64,000 bases of DNA, from contig JAHBVR010000014.1 of the NCBI GenBank assembly GCA_019637395.1, positions 186,001-250,000 of the forward strand. The letters run 5' to 3'. The position numbers and the translations under genes were made by a program. Position 1 is the stretch's first letter; every line of letters begins with the position of its first letter. The DNA is from Vulcanimicrobiota bacterium (GTDB lineage: Bacteria; Vulcanimicrobiota; Xenobia; Xenobiales; JADMJV01). The notes beneath the pieces were generated by a model. It made no database searches. It saw only the letters and a program-made list of their open reading frames with translations, and had not been told where the DNA came from. Below are positions 1 to 9,011 of the stretch, in pieces.

Positions 1-1100
1 TCGGGCTTTCCGGCCGGCTTGGGAGGGGGTGGAGGAGTATAAGTTTTCGTTTTTTTTGGAGGAGGAGGCCCCGGCCTGGGCGCTGGTCCGCCTCCAAAGT
101 CACTCATCCAGTCGTTGGCAGAGGTGCTCGGTAACTGCGGAGCGGGCGGCGGTGGCGGAGCCTTGGGTATGGAAGGACTGGTGGTCATGGTAAGGGGTGG
201 AGGCGGCGGCGGCAGCAGAGCCTTCATACGATAGGGAATTGGCTCGAAAACCGAAGCCAGCGTTTCTCGGCCCAGCTTCACATAGTCCGCCAGCGTGGCT
301 TCGGGCGGCAAGCTAAAGCCCTGCCCGGTCAAATTGCCGAACATTTTGAGCATGCGGCCGGCCAGCGTGCCGCGATTCATGTTGCTGATAGCCCGGTCCT
401 GGACAATCTCATAGCCCTGCTGCTTCAGCTCGGCGATTAACAAAGAACGGCTCGGCACCGGCAAATTGAGCAACGAAAAGGGAGCTTTGGGCTTCATTTC
501 CTTCATGTCGTTCTGAATGGTCTGCAGGCACTCGAAAAAGGCCATTTTCATCCATTCTTCATTGCCGATGCCGGCCGCCCGCAGTTCCGCCGGCGGCACG
601 GCGTAGGCCAGAATCAGACCGCGTCCCTGGCGTAGCGACTCTTCGCTATCCCCGGGCAAAGCCAGCCCATAAAAAGCGCCGTTGGAATAGCGAAACGGAT
701 TCTGCACGGCCTCGCACAGGGCATAGAGCAATTCGCTGACGCGCAGCACCAGTTCACCTTCACCCTGTTGCCCATCGTCAAAAAGAGTTCCGGACAGGCG
801 GGCCATGCGCTGGCCCTTCTCGCCCTCATCCGTGTCCAGGGTCTTCACATTCATCAAGGCATAGTCGGAAAACCACATCTTGCGGACCTGGGGCACGCTC
901 ACTCGGTGGCAGGCCACTTCGTTCTTTACCTCACGGGGTAGAGCCGAATCGCTCAGCACCTCCCGCAGTTGACCATCGTTGCACAGAGTGACCAGCCGGT
1001 TACTGAAGATATCCAGCGCATGCTCAGGCCAGATCGCCTCCGATAAAGGAGTCTGCCGCTCCAGCTCATCGGCATGGGGAATGAAGTTGCTCGGTACCAT
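1..1100 (-). CDS. Unknown protein with Pro-rich C-terminus, 3' end outside window
   Basis: Read by hand on the minus strand, an uninterrupted frame starts at an ATG at 1100 (MVPSNFIPHADELERQ) and runs off the left edge, giving at least 366 residues. The first ~290 residues look globular and soluble, with no signal peptide or membrane segment. The rest is a low-complexity tail of poly-Pro runs, Ser and Lys. I do not recognise the family. The start lies 5 bases after the stop of the methyltransferase gene at 1105, so the two probably form one transcript. No clear ribosome site precedes the ATG, which fits translational coupling. The true C-terminus is not visible. Confidence 0.65.
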   Translation of the reverse strand, partial: MVPSNFIPHADELERQTPLSEAIWPEHALDIFSNRLVTLCNDGQLREVLSDSALPREVKNEVACHRVSVPQVRKMWFSDYALMNVKTLDTDEGEKGQRMARLSGTLFDDGQQGEGELVLRVSELLYALCEAVQNPFRYSNGAFYGLALPGDSEESLRQGRGLILAYAVPPAELRAAGIGNEEWMKMAFFECLQTIQNDMKEMKPKAPFSLLNLPVPSRSLLIAELKQQGYEIVQDRAISNMNRGTLAGRMLKMFGNLTGQGFSLPPEATLADYVKLGRETLASVFEPIPYRMKALLPPPPPPLTMTTSPSIPKAPPPPPAPQLPSTSANDWMSDFGGGPAPRPGPPPPKKTKTYTPPPPPKPAGKP

Positions 1101-1104
1101 CGTG

Positions 1105-1839
1105 TCAGGGGCTTCTACGCAGACCCGCCGTTCCCATCTCGGCCCGCATGGCCAGGTATTCCTCGGTCCACCGGCCCTGGGAGTCGCGGATCACAAAAGG
1201 AGCCGGATCCTTTCGTTCGCCCTCGAAGCCACACACAAACAAAGCCACGGTCGGCTCCAGGTGGGCGCGAAAAAACACCGCCTGACGGGAAAGCAGCCGC
1301 AGGCCGGCCGCGTCAATCGCCTGCTCCGGCCGGGGGTCGCCGGCCGCGTGCACGAATACAAAACGCCCGTCCGGCAGCAGATGCTCGGCCGCTACCCGCC
1401 CATAGTCAAAGACGTCGCCGTGCAATTCGCAGCGAGCCGCCGCCCGTTGCGGGTGGGGCGAAACAGTGGCCCGGCCCGGCGGAAAATAAGGCGGACTGCC
1501 CGTCACCAGCGGAAATTTCCCCAACTCCAGGGGCTGGCGCAAATCCTGGCGCAAAAAACGCACCCGGTCCTGCAACTGATTCTGCTCGACCGTCTTTAAA
1601 GCCAACTGATAACTCAACTGCTGCACCTCGACCCCGGTCAAAACCGCTGCCGGCAAGCGCCACAGCGCCAACAACCCGACGCTGCCCAGCCCGCTGCCCA
1701 AATCGAGAATTTCCCGCGCCTCCGGACAGACCCGGGCGGCCGTCCAGGCGGTCAGCACATCGTCAGCCGAAAAACGGTGCCCCCCCTTGAGCTGATAAAT
1801 CTTCCAGGCACCGGCCAGATGATCGAGAGTCTCCTGCAT
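1105..1839 (-). CDS. TrmN6-like SAM-dependent methyltransferase
   Basis: A Rossmann-fold class I methyltransferase of 244 residues. An open N-terminus with GGHRFSADDVL is followed by the SAM-binding motif ILDLGSGLGSVGL (about residues 43-55) and a motif IV of TGSPPYFPPG. In TrmN6, which methylates N6 of A37 in tRNA1(Val), motif IV is NPPY; here Ser replaces Asn, as in several bacterial relatives, so the exact substrate is uncertain (tRNA, rRNA or protein). The start at 1839 is chosen because AAGGAG sits about 6 bases upstream; the frame stays open further but only through the repeat array. It is followed within 5 bases by the next minus-strand gene. Confidence 0.82.
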   Translation of the reverse strand: MQETLDHLAGAWKIYQLKGGHRFSADDVLTAWTAARVCPEAREILDLGSGLGSVGLLALWRLPAAVLTGVEVQQLSYQLALKTVEQNQLQDRVRFLRQDLRQPLELGKFPLVTGSPPYFPPGRATVSPHPQRAAARCELHGDVFDYGRVAAEHLLPDGRFVFVHAAGDPRPEQAIDAAGLRLLSRQAVFFRAHLEPTVALFVCGFEGERKDPAPFVIRDSQGRWTEEYLAMRAEMGTAGLRRSP

Positions 1840-1857
1840 ACTACACTCCTTCTGCCC

Positions 1858-2302
1858 GCCTCCAGGCGAGGCTTTGCCTCGGCCCCAGCCGGGCACCCCT
1901 GGCGTAGGCCGCCTGGCCGCCTCCAGGCGAGGCAAAGCCTCAGCCCCAGCCGGGCCCCCCCGCCTCCACGAGGCAAAGCCTCGCCACCAGACGGCCCCCC
2001 AGCCCGCCTCCGTCCTGGCCGCCTCCAGACGAGGCAAAGCCTCAGCCCCAGCCGGGCCCGCCCGCCTCCACGAGGCAAAGCCTCGCCACCAGACGGCCCC
2101 CAGCCCGCCTCCGTCCTGCCCGCCTCCAGACGAGGCAAAGCCTCAGCCCCAGCCGGGCCCGCCCGCCTCCACGAGGCAAAGCCTCAGCCCCAGCCGGGCC
2201 CCCCCTCCACGAGGCAAAGCCTCGCCACCAGACGGCCCCCAGCCCGCCTCCAGACGAGGCAAAGCCTCAGCCCCAGCCGGGCCCCTCCAGACGAGGCCCC
2301 CA
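1858..2302. repeat. Tandem GC-rich hairpin-repeat array
   Basis: Nine copies of a 13-base perfect palindrome-with-loop, GAGGC-AAA-GCCTC (the first copy has TTT), start at 1868, 1929, 1970, 2031, 2072, 2132, 2173, 2211 and 2256. Spacing alternates near 61 and 41 bases for the first seven, making a higher-order unit of about 102 bp. The hairpins are embedded in CCAGCCGGGC and CCACCAGACGGCCCC blocks. A degenerate tenth copy lies near 2290. The array fills the gap between the methyltransferase and the DoxX-like gene. It stays open in several frames, but the products are pure low-complexity Pro/Arg/Ala/Gly and are unlikely to be proteins. Confidence 0.9.
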
Positions 2303-2342
2303 GCCTCCCCCCGCCCCACCGTCCATGCTACACTCCTTGGTG

Positions 2343-2690
2343 ATGATCTGGATCTTGCGAGTGGCTCTGGCCCTCATGTTCACCCGAGCCGGACAACTGC
2401 ACTTCAGCGACAGCGAAGCCTGGGAAGCCATCGTCCCCCCACCGCTGCCCGCCAAAGCCTGCGTCCTCCTCAGCGGAGCCCTCGAGATCCTGGGGGGAAT
2501 CGGACTGCTGATTCGCCCGCGCCCGGCCGCCTATCTGCTGATCATTCTGCTGGTGGCCGTCTTCCCGGCGAATATCTACCAGGCCCTCAGCGGAGTCAAA
2601 CTCTACGGCTTCCCCGACCAGCCCTGGAAAGGCTGGGCCCGCCTGCCGCTGCAACCCGTCCTGATCTGGCTGGTCTGGCTCAGCGCCTGA
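2343..2690 (+). CDS. DoxX-like small membrane protein
   Basis: A 115-residue integral membrane protein with about four hydrophobic segments. The start (ILRVALALMFTRAGQLHF) has the typical DoxX layout, followed by LSGALEILGGIGLLI and AYLLIILLVAVFPANIYQAL. Members of the family are linked to redox or quinone-related membrane functions, but most are uncharacterised. I prefer the ATG at 2343; an in-frame ATG at 2325 would add six residues. Neither has a strong ribosome site. It precedes the multicopper oxidase on the same strand by 40 bases. Confidence 0.75.
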   Translation: MIWILRVALALMFTRAGQLHFSDSEAWEAIVPPPLPAKACVLLSGALEILGGIGLLIRPRPAAYLLIILLVAVFPANIYQALSGVKLYGFPDQPWKGWARLPLQPVLIWLVWLSA

Positions 2691-2730
2691 CTCCGGCAGG
2701 TTTCTTTCACCCAATTGCCAATTGCGCCTG

Positions 2731-4368
2731 ATGAAAAGGCGAGACTTCCTCTGCCAGGGCCTGGCTCTGGGCGCATTGTTGGCCGGCTGCGGTCAGAATT
2801 CTGGCAACGACTTCTTCAGCTCCGCCACCAATCCGACCGCTCCCCCCGAACTCAGTCCTCAACGCAGGTTGCTGCCCCAGCCGGGAGTGGTCGCTTCCAA
2901 CAACGGGGTGCTCGAGTTGGATTTGAATGTGGTGCTGGCCCAAAATAAGGTGGGCCAGAGTGTGCTCACTACCCGCACCTATAATGGTCTGCCGGTGGGG
3001 CCGACCATGCGAGTGAAACCGGGAGATGTTTTGCGTATCAGGCTGAATAATCAGTTGGGCGCCAACGATGACCCGATTGTTAATCCTAATATTCCTCATC
3101 ATTTCAATACTACCAATCTACATACCCATGGGCTGCACGTTTCTCCTAAGAGCCCGCAAGACAATGTGTTGATCGCGGTGGAGCCGGGTGAGCAGTTCCA
3201 ATATGAGATTCGCATTCCGTCCGACCACCCGGGTGGGACTTTTTGGTATCACCCCCATGTCCACGGTTCGGCCGGTGTGCAGATCATGTCCGGAATGCTG
3301 GGGGCCATCCTGGTGGAGGGTCCCCTGGATAGCCAATTGGCCGCTCTGGGCATCGAGGAGTCAGTGGTGGTCCTGGGGGATTTTCATGTGGACAGTAGCG
3401 GCCAGGTGCCCTCGCTGGCCAATCCCGCTGTGTTCCTGGGCAGCACCACCAGCATCGCGGTGGTCAACGGCCAGACGCAGCCCGGCATGACCTTACCCGA
3501 AGGCGAGGTCCATCGCCTGCGCATCATCAATGGCTCGGCATTCTTCGAACGGCAGCTGGAGCTGGACGGGCACCAGCTGGTGGTGCTGGCCTACGACGGG
3601 CTGACCCTGCCGCAGCCGGAAATAACGAACAAACTCCATCTTTCCGCCGGAGGTCGGGCCGACGTGCTGATTCGGGCCGGCCTCCCGGGCACCTATTCGT
3701 TTCAGGCCGCGGCCTATGACCAGGGTTTTGGCCCGCTTCCCGCTCAGCCTTTCTTTCTCTTGAATGTGGTGAGCAGTCCGGCGCCGGACACCACCATCCT
3801 TCCCAGTCTCCTGCCGGCGGTCGATCTGGCTCCGATTGGTGATGGCGAAATCAAGCGGATCCGCAATTTGACTTTCGAAGTCTTGCCGCCGGCGCCGGGC
3901 TTCCCGATCGGGCAATTCGGCATGGACGGCAGCTTTTACGATGCCAACCGGGTCGACCAGCAAATGACGGTGGGAGAAGCGGAGGAATGGATCATCTCCA
4001 ATACCAGCCCCGAAGATCATCCTTTCCACATTCACATCAATCCTTTCCAATTGATGTCGGTGAACGGCGTGGATCTGGACTCGCCCCGCTGGCACGACAC
4101 CGTGCTGGTGCCTCGCAACGGCAGCGTGCGTATTCGCCACCGCTTCCGTAACTTTGACGGTATGGCGCTCTTGCACTGCCACGTGCTGCTCCACGAGTGC
4201 CAGGGAATGATGCAATTGTTCGACATCGCCCCGGCCCAGAGCAGCCGCAGCGAGCGCGCCCGGCGCCGGGCCAAGGTACGTCTGGCTTTCCGCCAGATGA
4301 TGGGAACCCAGAACCGAATCGAAGAGATGTGTGCCCCCAGGCCCATTCGCCGCTTGCGCTGGAGCTGA
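2731..4368 (+). CDS. Multicopper oxidase (cupredoxin-type), lipoprotein-like
   Basis: About 545 residues with three cupredoxin domains. The copper ligands are all present: HTHG (about 131-134), HPHVHG (174-179), HPFHIH (430-435) and HCHVLLHE (482-489), so type 1 and trinuclear type 2/3 sites should be intact. The N-terminus has RRDFL followed by a hydrophobic stretch and LLAGCG, which looks like a signal peptide with a lipobox and weak Tat character. The enzyme should therefore act outside the cytoplasm, for example as a cuprous or phenol oxidase. ATG 2731 is used; a TTG at 2722 is also in frame. A polar, Arg-rich C-terminal extension of about 45 residues follows the last copper motif. Confidence 0.92.
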   Translation: MKRRDFLCQGLALGALLAGCGQNSGNDFFSSATNPTAPPELSPQRRLLPQPGVVASNNGVLELDLNVVLAQNKVGQSVLTTRTYNGLPVGPTMRVKPGDVLRIRLNNQLGANDDPIVNPNIPHHFNTTNLHTHGLHVSPKSPQDNVLIAVEPGEQFQYEIRIPSDHPGGTFWYHPHVHGSAGVQIMSGMLGAILVEGPLDSQLAALGIEESVVVLGDFHVDSSGQVPSLANPAVFLGSTTSIAVVNGQTQPGMTLPEGEVHRLRIINGSAFFERQLELDGHQLVVLAYDGLTLPQPEITNKLHLSAGGRADVLIRAGLPGTYSFQAAAYDQGFGPLPAQPFFLLNVVSSPAPDTTILPSLLPAVDLAPIGDGEIKRIRNLTFEVLPPAPGFPIGQFGMDGSFYDANRVDQQMTVGEAEEWIISNTSPEDHPFHIHINPFQLMSVNGVDLDSPRWHDTVLVPRNGSVRIRHRFRNFDGMALLHCHVLLHECQGMMQLFDIAPAQSSRSERARRRAKVRLAFRQMMGTQNRIEEMCAPRPIRRLRWS

Positions 4369-4402
4369 TTCCGCCAGTGGCGCTGAGGGACATTGAAGAG
4401 TT

Positions 4403-4627
4403 TTGGCCCGAGAAGTTCTCGAGGCCGAGTTTGATTCAAGTGGGCGCTTCTCGCTGGATGAGGGGCGTTCGCTGGAGAAGCTGGCCCACTTTCAGGCAGA
4501 GCGGCCAGGCTTGTGGCTGGTCAAATTGCTGCAATCCGCAGTCGTTTCGGGGGCAAGAGAGTTTTGGGTGCGTCAGTTTGTGCACGACACCCGGGTGACC
4601 TGCCAGCCGGCGCAAGCGCTGAATTAG
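4403..4627 (+). CDS. Short hypothetical ORF, possibly a gene remnant
   Basis: A 74-residue frame with coding-like composition (LVKLLQSAVVSGAREFWVRQ) lies between the multicopper oxidase and a frameshifted gene. It is in the same frame as the first part of that gene, separated by a TAG at 4625. No ribosome site or family is recognised. It may be the degraded 5' portion of the following pseudogene or a separate small gene. Confidence 0.3.
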   Translation: MAREVLEAEFDSSGRFSLDEGRSLEKLAHFQAERPGLWLVKLLQSAVVSGAREFWVRQFVHDTRVTCQPAQALN

Positions 4628-4693
4628 GAACCTGGCGCCAGGGGCGGGCTTCCCTCCAGCCATCTTCAGGTGGGTTTGCAGGCGGCCAGCACG

Positions 4694-5499
4694 ATGTCGG
4701 AGGCGCGTGTGCGGCTCGAGATGGGGGACCTGCGTTGCCCGGTCCGCCGGGGGGCGGAACGCCTTCCCTGGATGCCGCCCGCCGAGCCGGGCCGAATTGA
4801 AGTCACCAGAGGTTGGGAATTTGCCCTCTCACCGCTCACGAGCCTGCGGCGCCGACGCCTGCTCATCGACCTCGTGATCAATAAACCTCCAGGTCTGCGC
4901 CTGGGAGTTTATGTGCCGGCCTTGATGCCCCGCCCTAAACCGGCTATTCCCTACACCGTGGTGGAACGGCTGGTCGTTTCAGACGAGCCGGCCAGCCGGT
5001 GCCTGGGCCTGATGGACCACTCACTGCGTATTCCCCAGTATATCGAGCGCAACAGCCTGGAGGAACGCCCCCGAGGCCAGCACCTTTTGCTGCAGCAGTG
5101 GGCCGGCGGGGACTGGTTGACTCGGGACGACTGGCGCTCACGGCTGCGCCAGACCCGCGCTTCGATTCGCGCATCGAGCGCAATGATGGTCTATACGAGA
5201 TCTGGTCGGACTACAATCGCGGCCTGGGCGCCATTCTGGCCAAGGGCTATCTGTCGCTGGACATTACCCGGGCGCGGAGCGGGCGATTCTATCTGGTCAA
5301 GGATGGAGTGCTCATGAAGCCTAAGATGCTCGACCCGGCAGCGCGCCCGAGGTCAATACGGATCCCAGCCAGTTGCAGGTGCTCGAGGACGAGGTTTATC
5401 GCCAGACCTGTCAAGAGATACGTTCGCACTTGCTGGCGGCCGCCGAGCTCCCTGGCCACTCGCGTCCGACGCTTTCTGGCCAGCTCGGTATTCCCGTGA
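4694..5499 (+). pseudogene. Frameshifted unknown gene (two -1 shifts)
   Basis: Coding sense continues through three frames. From 4694 (MSEARVRLEMGDLRCP) to about 5150 it uses one frame (through WLTRDDWRSRLRQ). It then moves to a second frame (FDSRIERNDGLYEIWSDYN, about 5160-5340) and a third (LQVLEDEVYRQTCQEIRSHL, about 5370-5460). Each move equals the loss of one base. The composite would be about 260 residues and soluble; I do not recognise it. Its end abuts the stop of the opposing gene at 5504. It is either a real pseudogene or the result of assembly indels. Confidence 0.5.
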
Positions 5500-5503
5500 G
5501 GGA

Positions 5504-6454
5504 CTATTTGCCGAAGATTAGCTCGGAGTTGGGCAGATCGAAAGTGACCGTGTAGCGCCGCAGGAAGTCCTGACCGAGGACTCCCTCGGCCAGCAGCTTG
5601 CGAAAGACCACCGGTGATTTCTCTTGCGTCAGCGAGGGGCTCTCGGAGACTTCGATCTTGCCCATCTGGCTGGCAAAACTCCGGTATTTTCGGCCATTTT
5701 GATCAGTGGGTTCGGTCTCGGTAATGTTGGCACCGGTGGCGTCGATTTTCAGGGTGAACATCAACTTCGAGTCGAGCAGTAAATTTTCACAGCCTGTGTC
5801 CACCTGGACCCAGGCTTTGGGGGGCTCGGGAGGGCCTCCCCCAAAGCCGGCCAGCAGCCCGGCCAGACCGCCGGGCTTTTCCGGCTCGGGGGCGCGTTCT
5901 TTGAGCATCAGGGAGACCGAAGCCACCACGTTTTCGTCGGACAGGCGGCAGTCTACTTTTTTGCCGGCGGCCTTGCGCTTGGAGAGCGATTCGGAATTCT
6001 CCAGCACCAGTTGCTGGTTGGCGAAATCCAGGGTGAAGGGATGATTTCTGAAAAAAGCCAGCGACAAGATGCCGTCGACCTTGCTCTCGCCGCCCGTGCT
6101 GACAAAGCAGCGCGGTTCCCCGACGATCACATCCAGATCGTTTTCCTGCTGAGCCCCCACGGTGAGCGAGGAGAGCCTGGCCTGGCCTAATTCCAGTTCG
6201 CCCCCCGTGACCGGCCGGATTTTGGTGGGGGTCGGTTCGAGCCCCAACTTCTGGGCCAGTTGCGGGCTGATCAGATCAAATCCCAGGCCGGTATCCAGGC
6301 GGAACTCCGCCTCCGTGCCGGCCACTTTGACCGGCAGCAAGATGGCCTGCTTTTTGCCCAGCTTGAAGGGAACGCTCACGGGGGATTGGTCAGCCCGGAC
6401 CAGGCCGGCTCCGCTCAAAACGGCCAGACCAACACAGAAAAGTAGATGTTTCAC
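5504..6454 (-). CDS. Retropepsin-like aspartyl protease, secreted
   Basis: 316 residues with a cleavable-looking signal peptide (MKHLLFCVGLAVLSGAGLVRA). Two DTG motifs occur: FRLDTGLGFDLIS near residue 54 and VQVDTGCENLLLD near 219, followed by VLGQDFLRRYTVTFD, the pattern of bacterial retropepsin-like or clan AA peptidase domains. Two DTG lobes in one chain suggest an internal duplication, so one chain could form the two-Asp active site. It is predicted periplasmic or surface-located; the substrate is unknown. AGAAGG lies about 9 bases before the ATG. It diverges from the pseudopilin gene at 6550 across 95 bases. Confidence 0.75.
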   Translation of the reverse strand: MKHLLFCVGLAVLSGAGLVRADQSPVSVPFKLGKKQAILLPVKVAGTEAEFRLDTGLGFDLISPQLAQKLGLEPTPTKIRPVTGGELELGQARLSSLTVGAQQENDLDVIVGEPRCFVSTGGESKVDGILSLAFFRNHPFTLDFANQQLVLENSESLSKRKAAGKKVDCRLSDENVVASVSLMLKERAPEPEKPGGLAGLLAGFGGGPPEPPKAWVQVDTGCENLLLDSKLMFTLKIDATGANITETEPTDQNGRKYRSFASQMGKIEVSESPSLTQEKSPVVFRKLLAEGVLGQDFLRRYTVTFDLPNSELIFGK

Positions 6455-6549
6455 GCAGCTACCTTCTCGCAGGTCGAATTGACCCCTTTTAAGAATCTCT
6501 TCAGCAGGAGCCCGGACTGAACTTCAGGAGGGAGCGCGAAAATTTTAGG

Positions 6550-6954
6550 ATGCGGCGCAAAGGCTTTACCCTGGCCGAGGTGATGGTGGCCATTCTCTTC
6601 TTGAGCATCGCCATGTTCGGCTATTTTGCCCTGCACCTGCGCATTATTCACAGCGCCACCACTCTCGACCAGCGCCAGGGCATGCGCCGCCACGTGGAGC
6701 GGGCCAACTACGTCACCCGCTACGGCCCCTCTCCACCGCACGTGGGAGTCGAGCCGCTGATCCCCCCGATGCTGGCCGTGCTGGTCTACGCTTCCGACCC
6801 GAACGACGACTACACCGGCAACGTCAGCACCACCGTGCAGACCAATCCCCCGGCCCTTTATCGGGTCGAATACAACATTTTTTGGACCAACAAGCATGGC
6901 TCGCAAAGTTACGTGCTGGATACCTTCGTGCGGGAAAAGGATCCCGGCTGGTGA
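6550..6954 (+). CDS. Type IV pilin-like minor pseudopilin
   Basis: 134 residues beginning MRRKGFTLAEVMVAILFLSIAMF, a class III prepilin leader. Cleavage is expected between Gly5 and Phe6, with Glu at +5, followed by one hydrophobic helix and a short globular part ending VREKDPGW. It resembles PilV/GspI-type minor pilins and would be processed by a prepilin peptidase at the inner membrane. The last bases overlap the GTG start of the next pseudopilin (GTGA), so the two are translationally coupled and probably assemble together. Confidence 0.85.
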   Translation: MRRKGFTLAEVMVAILFLSIAMFGYFALHLRIIHSATTLDQRQGMRRHVERANYVTRYGPSPPHVGVEPLIPPMLAVLVYASDPNDDYTGNVSTTVQTNPPALYRVEYNIFWTNKHGSQSYVLDTFVREKDPGW

Positions 6955-7541
6955 GACGCGGCACCACCCTGATCGAGCTGATGGTGGTCATGGCCATCTG
7001 GGCGGCGGTGATGAGTGCCGTGCTCGGATTTTATATTTACGGCACCAAGGTTTCCCGGCGCCAGGACGTGCTCTCCCGGCAGTTGCGCGAAGTGCAGATG
7101 CTTTACGACCGCATCGTCGGGCGCATTACCAATGCCGTGATTCGCGAGGTCCATCTGGGCAACCAGCCGGTCATCGTCTACGTGCGCACCCGCACCGAGG
7201 ACGCCTTGCTGATCAATGGATTGCTGCCCAACTGGACCCCTCAGGACGAGATCCTGGCCATCGTTCCCCAGGATCCGGCTTTTAGCGGCCCGCTTTGTTT
7301 TCAGAACCAGTTGGTGGTACAGGAAAACAATCAGGTCAGCGTGCTCATGAAGCTACCGGTCGGCATGCTGGTGAGTTTCGAACAGGTCGCGCCCGACATT
7401 TTAATGCAAGTAAAAGTCCCGGCACTCAGTTCGCAAGCGCCGGACCTCAAGACCGTCGACGTGACCTCCATGTATGAGGACAGGCGCTGGCGCAAGATCA
7501 CCCGCTGCTTCCTGCTCAACGGCTGGAAAGGGCATAGCTGA
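6951..7541 (+). CDS. Second pseudopilin (PilW/GspJ-like)
   Basis: 196 residues. Translation starts at the GTG at 6951, which overlaps the stop of the preceding gene and puts a short prepilin leader (VRRG, then TTLIELMVVMAIWAAVMSAVL) at the N-terminus. A longer reading frame extends upstream but only through the preceding gene. The body is about 170 residues without further membrane segments, as in PilW/GspJ minor pilins. No assembly ATPase or platform protein is nearby, so these two likely feed a machinery encoded elsewhere. Confidence 0.83.
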   Translation: MRRGTTLIELMVVMAIWAAVMSAVLGFYIYGTKVSRRQDVLSRQLREVQMLYDRIVGRITNAVIREVHLGNQPVIVYVRTRTEDALLINGLLPNWTPQDEILAIVPQDPAFSGPLCFQNQLVVQENNQVSVLMKLPVGMLVSFEQVAPDILMQVKVPALSSQAPDLKTVDVTSMYEDRRWRKITRCFLLNGWKGHS

Positions 7542-7543
7542 CG

Positions 7544-7820
7544 GGCCGCCGGCCTCCTGGTGAATTAGTCCAAAAGGGCCAGGCCTTTCGCGGCGCCCGC
7601 GGTGAGCATCTGCAGCTTTCCGTGCCGGTGACGCATCTGGCGGCCCGGTTGCGGGCTTTGCCCGAGTCGTTGGGGTTGGAGAGCCGGCGCCGCGGCGATT
7701 ATGAGCTTCCTCAGGACTGGATGGACGTGCCCTTGCCGCAGGAGAGGAAAGACCTGGCAAGGTCCCGGCGAAGAGCGCCGCCTGGGCACCCGCCGAGTGG
7801 TGCGCGTGAGGTTTACTTAG
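7544..7820 (+). pseudogene. Short coding remnant before the P450 gene
   Basis: Between the pseudopilin and P450 genes one frame reads as protein-like sequence without a usable start (QLSVPVTHLAARLRALPESL, then YELPQDWMDVPLPQERKDLA). After about 7755 a second frame continues with GEERRLGTRRVVRVRFT and ends at a TAG at 7818. This looks like the 3' part of a gene with a frameshift. No family is recognised. The stop directly precedes the P450 ATG at 7821. Confidence 0.3.
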
Positions 7821-9011
7821 ATGGAGCCGTTCTGCCTGGTCGACCCGGAGAAGTTACGCCACCCGTTTCCGGACTACGAATATTGCCGGCGAGAAAACCC
7901 GGTGTTTTTCTACGAGCCGATGAACGCCTGGTTCGTCTTTCGCTATGCCGATGTCGATCGGCTGTTTCACGATGAGCGTCTTTCCAACGCTCGGATGGGC
8001 GGCTACGTGCCCGGCGCCCTGCCGAGCTACCGGGAGGCGGTGGAGTGGCTATTTGCCAACTATTTTCGCCACTGGTTGTTAAGTCTGGACGGGGAGCCTC
8101 ATCGGGCACTGCGCCGCCATTTGCAGCCGCATTTCAGCGAGCGGGCCGTAAGCGGCTGGGTGCCGGCGATAGAAGAGATGACGGGCGAGCTGTTAGATCG
8201 GGTGGCCGCTCAGGGTTTTATGGATTTCTCGCGAGATTTTGCTTATGAGCTGCCGGTGCTGGTGATTTCTTCCCTCTTGGGAGTGCCGGCCGGGGAGCGG
8301 CGGCGCGTCATCGGCTGGTCGGATCATCTGGCTAACTATTTTAATGTCATCCCTCCCACGGAGCAGACTTCTGCGGAAATGGTCGATTCGACTCGGGAGA
8401 TGATCGATTACCTGGAGGGGCTGTTGCGGCAACGTCGGAGCCGGCCCGAGGCGGATTTGCTGAGTCGGATGGCCGGTAGCGGACTGGAGGAGGCGGTCAT
8501 CGTGGCCAACGCCATGGTCTTGCTGGTGGCCGGTCATGAGACCACCCGCAACTTGATGGGCAGTTGCGTGAGTTTGTTGCTGCGCCATCCCGATCAACTG
8601 GCCCGCTTGCGCGCCGACATGAGTCTGCTGCCCCGGGCCATTGACGAGACCCTGCGTATGGAACCGGCCAATCCCATCATGGCCCGGTTGGTGGCCGAGG
8701 ATTTCGAGTATGCGGGGGACGCTTTGCGCCGGGGGCAGTTACTCTTCCTGGGCATCGGCTCGGCCAATCGCGATCCGGCGTTTGTGGAGGATCCGGAGCG
8801 TTTTGACATCGGGCGCAAGCCGGGCAAGCACCTGGGTTTCGGCAGCGGGCCCCATTTCTGCATCGGCTCGATCCTGGCCAGGCGGGAGGCCAGTATTGCA
8901 CTGCGCGAGTTGTTGACGCGCTTCCCCGGCTTGCGCGGCGACGGGCCGGAGGAGTGGGTCTGCCAGGCGGGCATGCGGGGGCCGTTGCGCCTGCCTATTC
9001 GCTGGACTTAG
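7821..9011 (+). CDS. Cytochrome P450
   Basis: A 396-residue soluble bacterial P450 monooxygenase of normal length. It has the I-helix oxygen-activation motif AGHETT (237-242), the K-helix ExxR as ETLR (276-279) and the haem-ligand loop FGSGPHFCIG with Cys347 as proximal thiolate. No membrane anchor is present, so it needs a ferredoxin or flavodoxin partner, none of which is encoded nearby. The substrate cannot be inferred. The 3' end overlaps the convergent SBP-TRIC gene by 4 bases. Confidence 0.95.
   Translation: MEPFCLVDPEKLRHPFPDYEYCRRENPVFFYEPMNAWFVFRYADVDRLFHDERLSNARMGGYVPGALPSYREAVEWLFANYFRHWLLSLDGEPHRALRRHLQPHFSERAVSGWVPAIEEMTGELLDRVAAQGFMDFSRDFAYELPVLVISSLLGVPAGERRRVIGWSDHLANYFNVIPPTEQTSAEMVDSTREMIDYLEGLLRQRRSRPEADLLSRMAGSGLEEAVIVANAMVLLVAGHETTRNLMGSCVSLLLRHPDQLARLRADMSLLPRAIDETLRMEPANPIMARLVAEDFEYAGDALRRGQLLFLGIGSANRDPAFVEDPERFDIGRKPGKHLGFGSGPHFCIGSILARREASIALRELLTRFPGLRGDGPEEWVCQAGMRGPLRLPIRWT

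Noticed and set aside
1777-2731. Long overlapping frames on both strands through the repeat array, some encoding up to 285 residues
   Set aside because: They translate the GC-rich tandem repeat into low-complexity Pro/Arg/Ala/Gly sequence, overlap each other and the DoxX-like gene, and have no motif.
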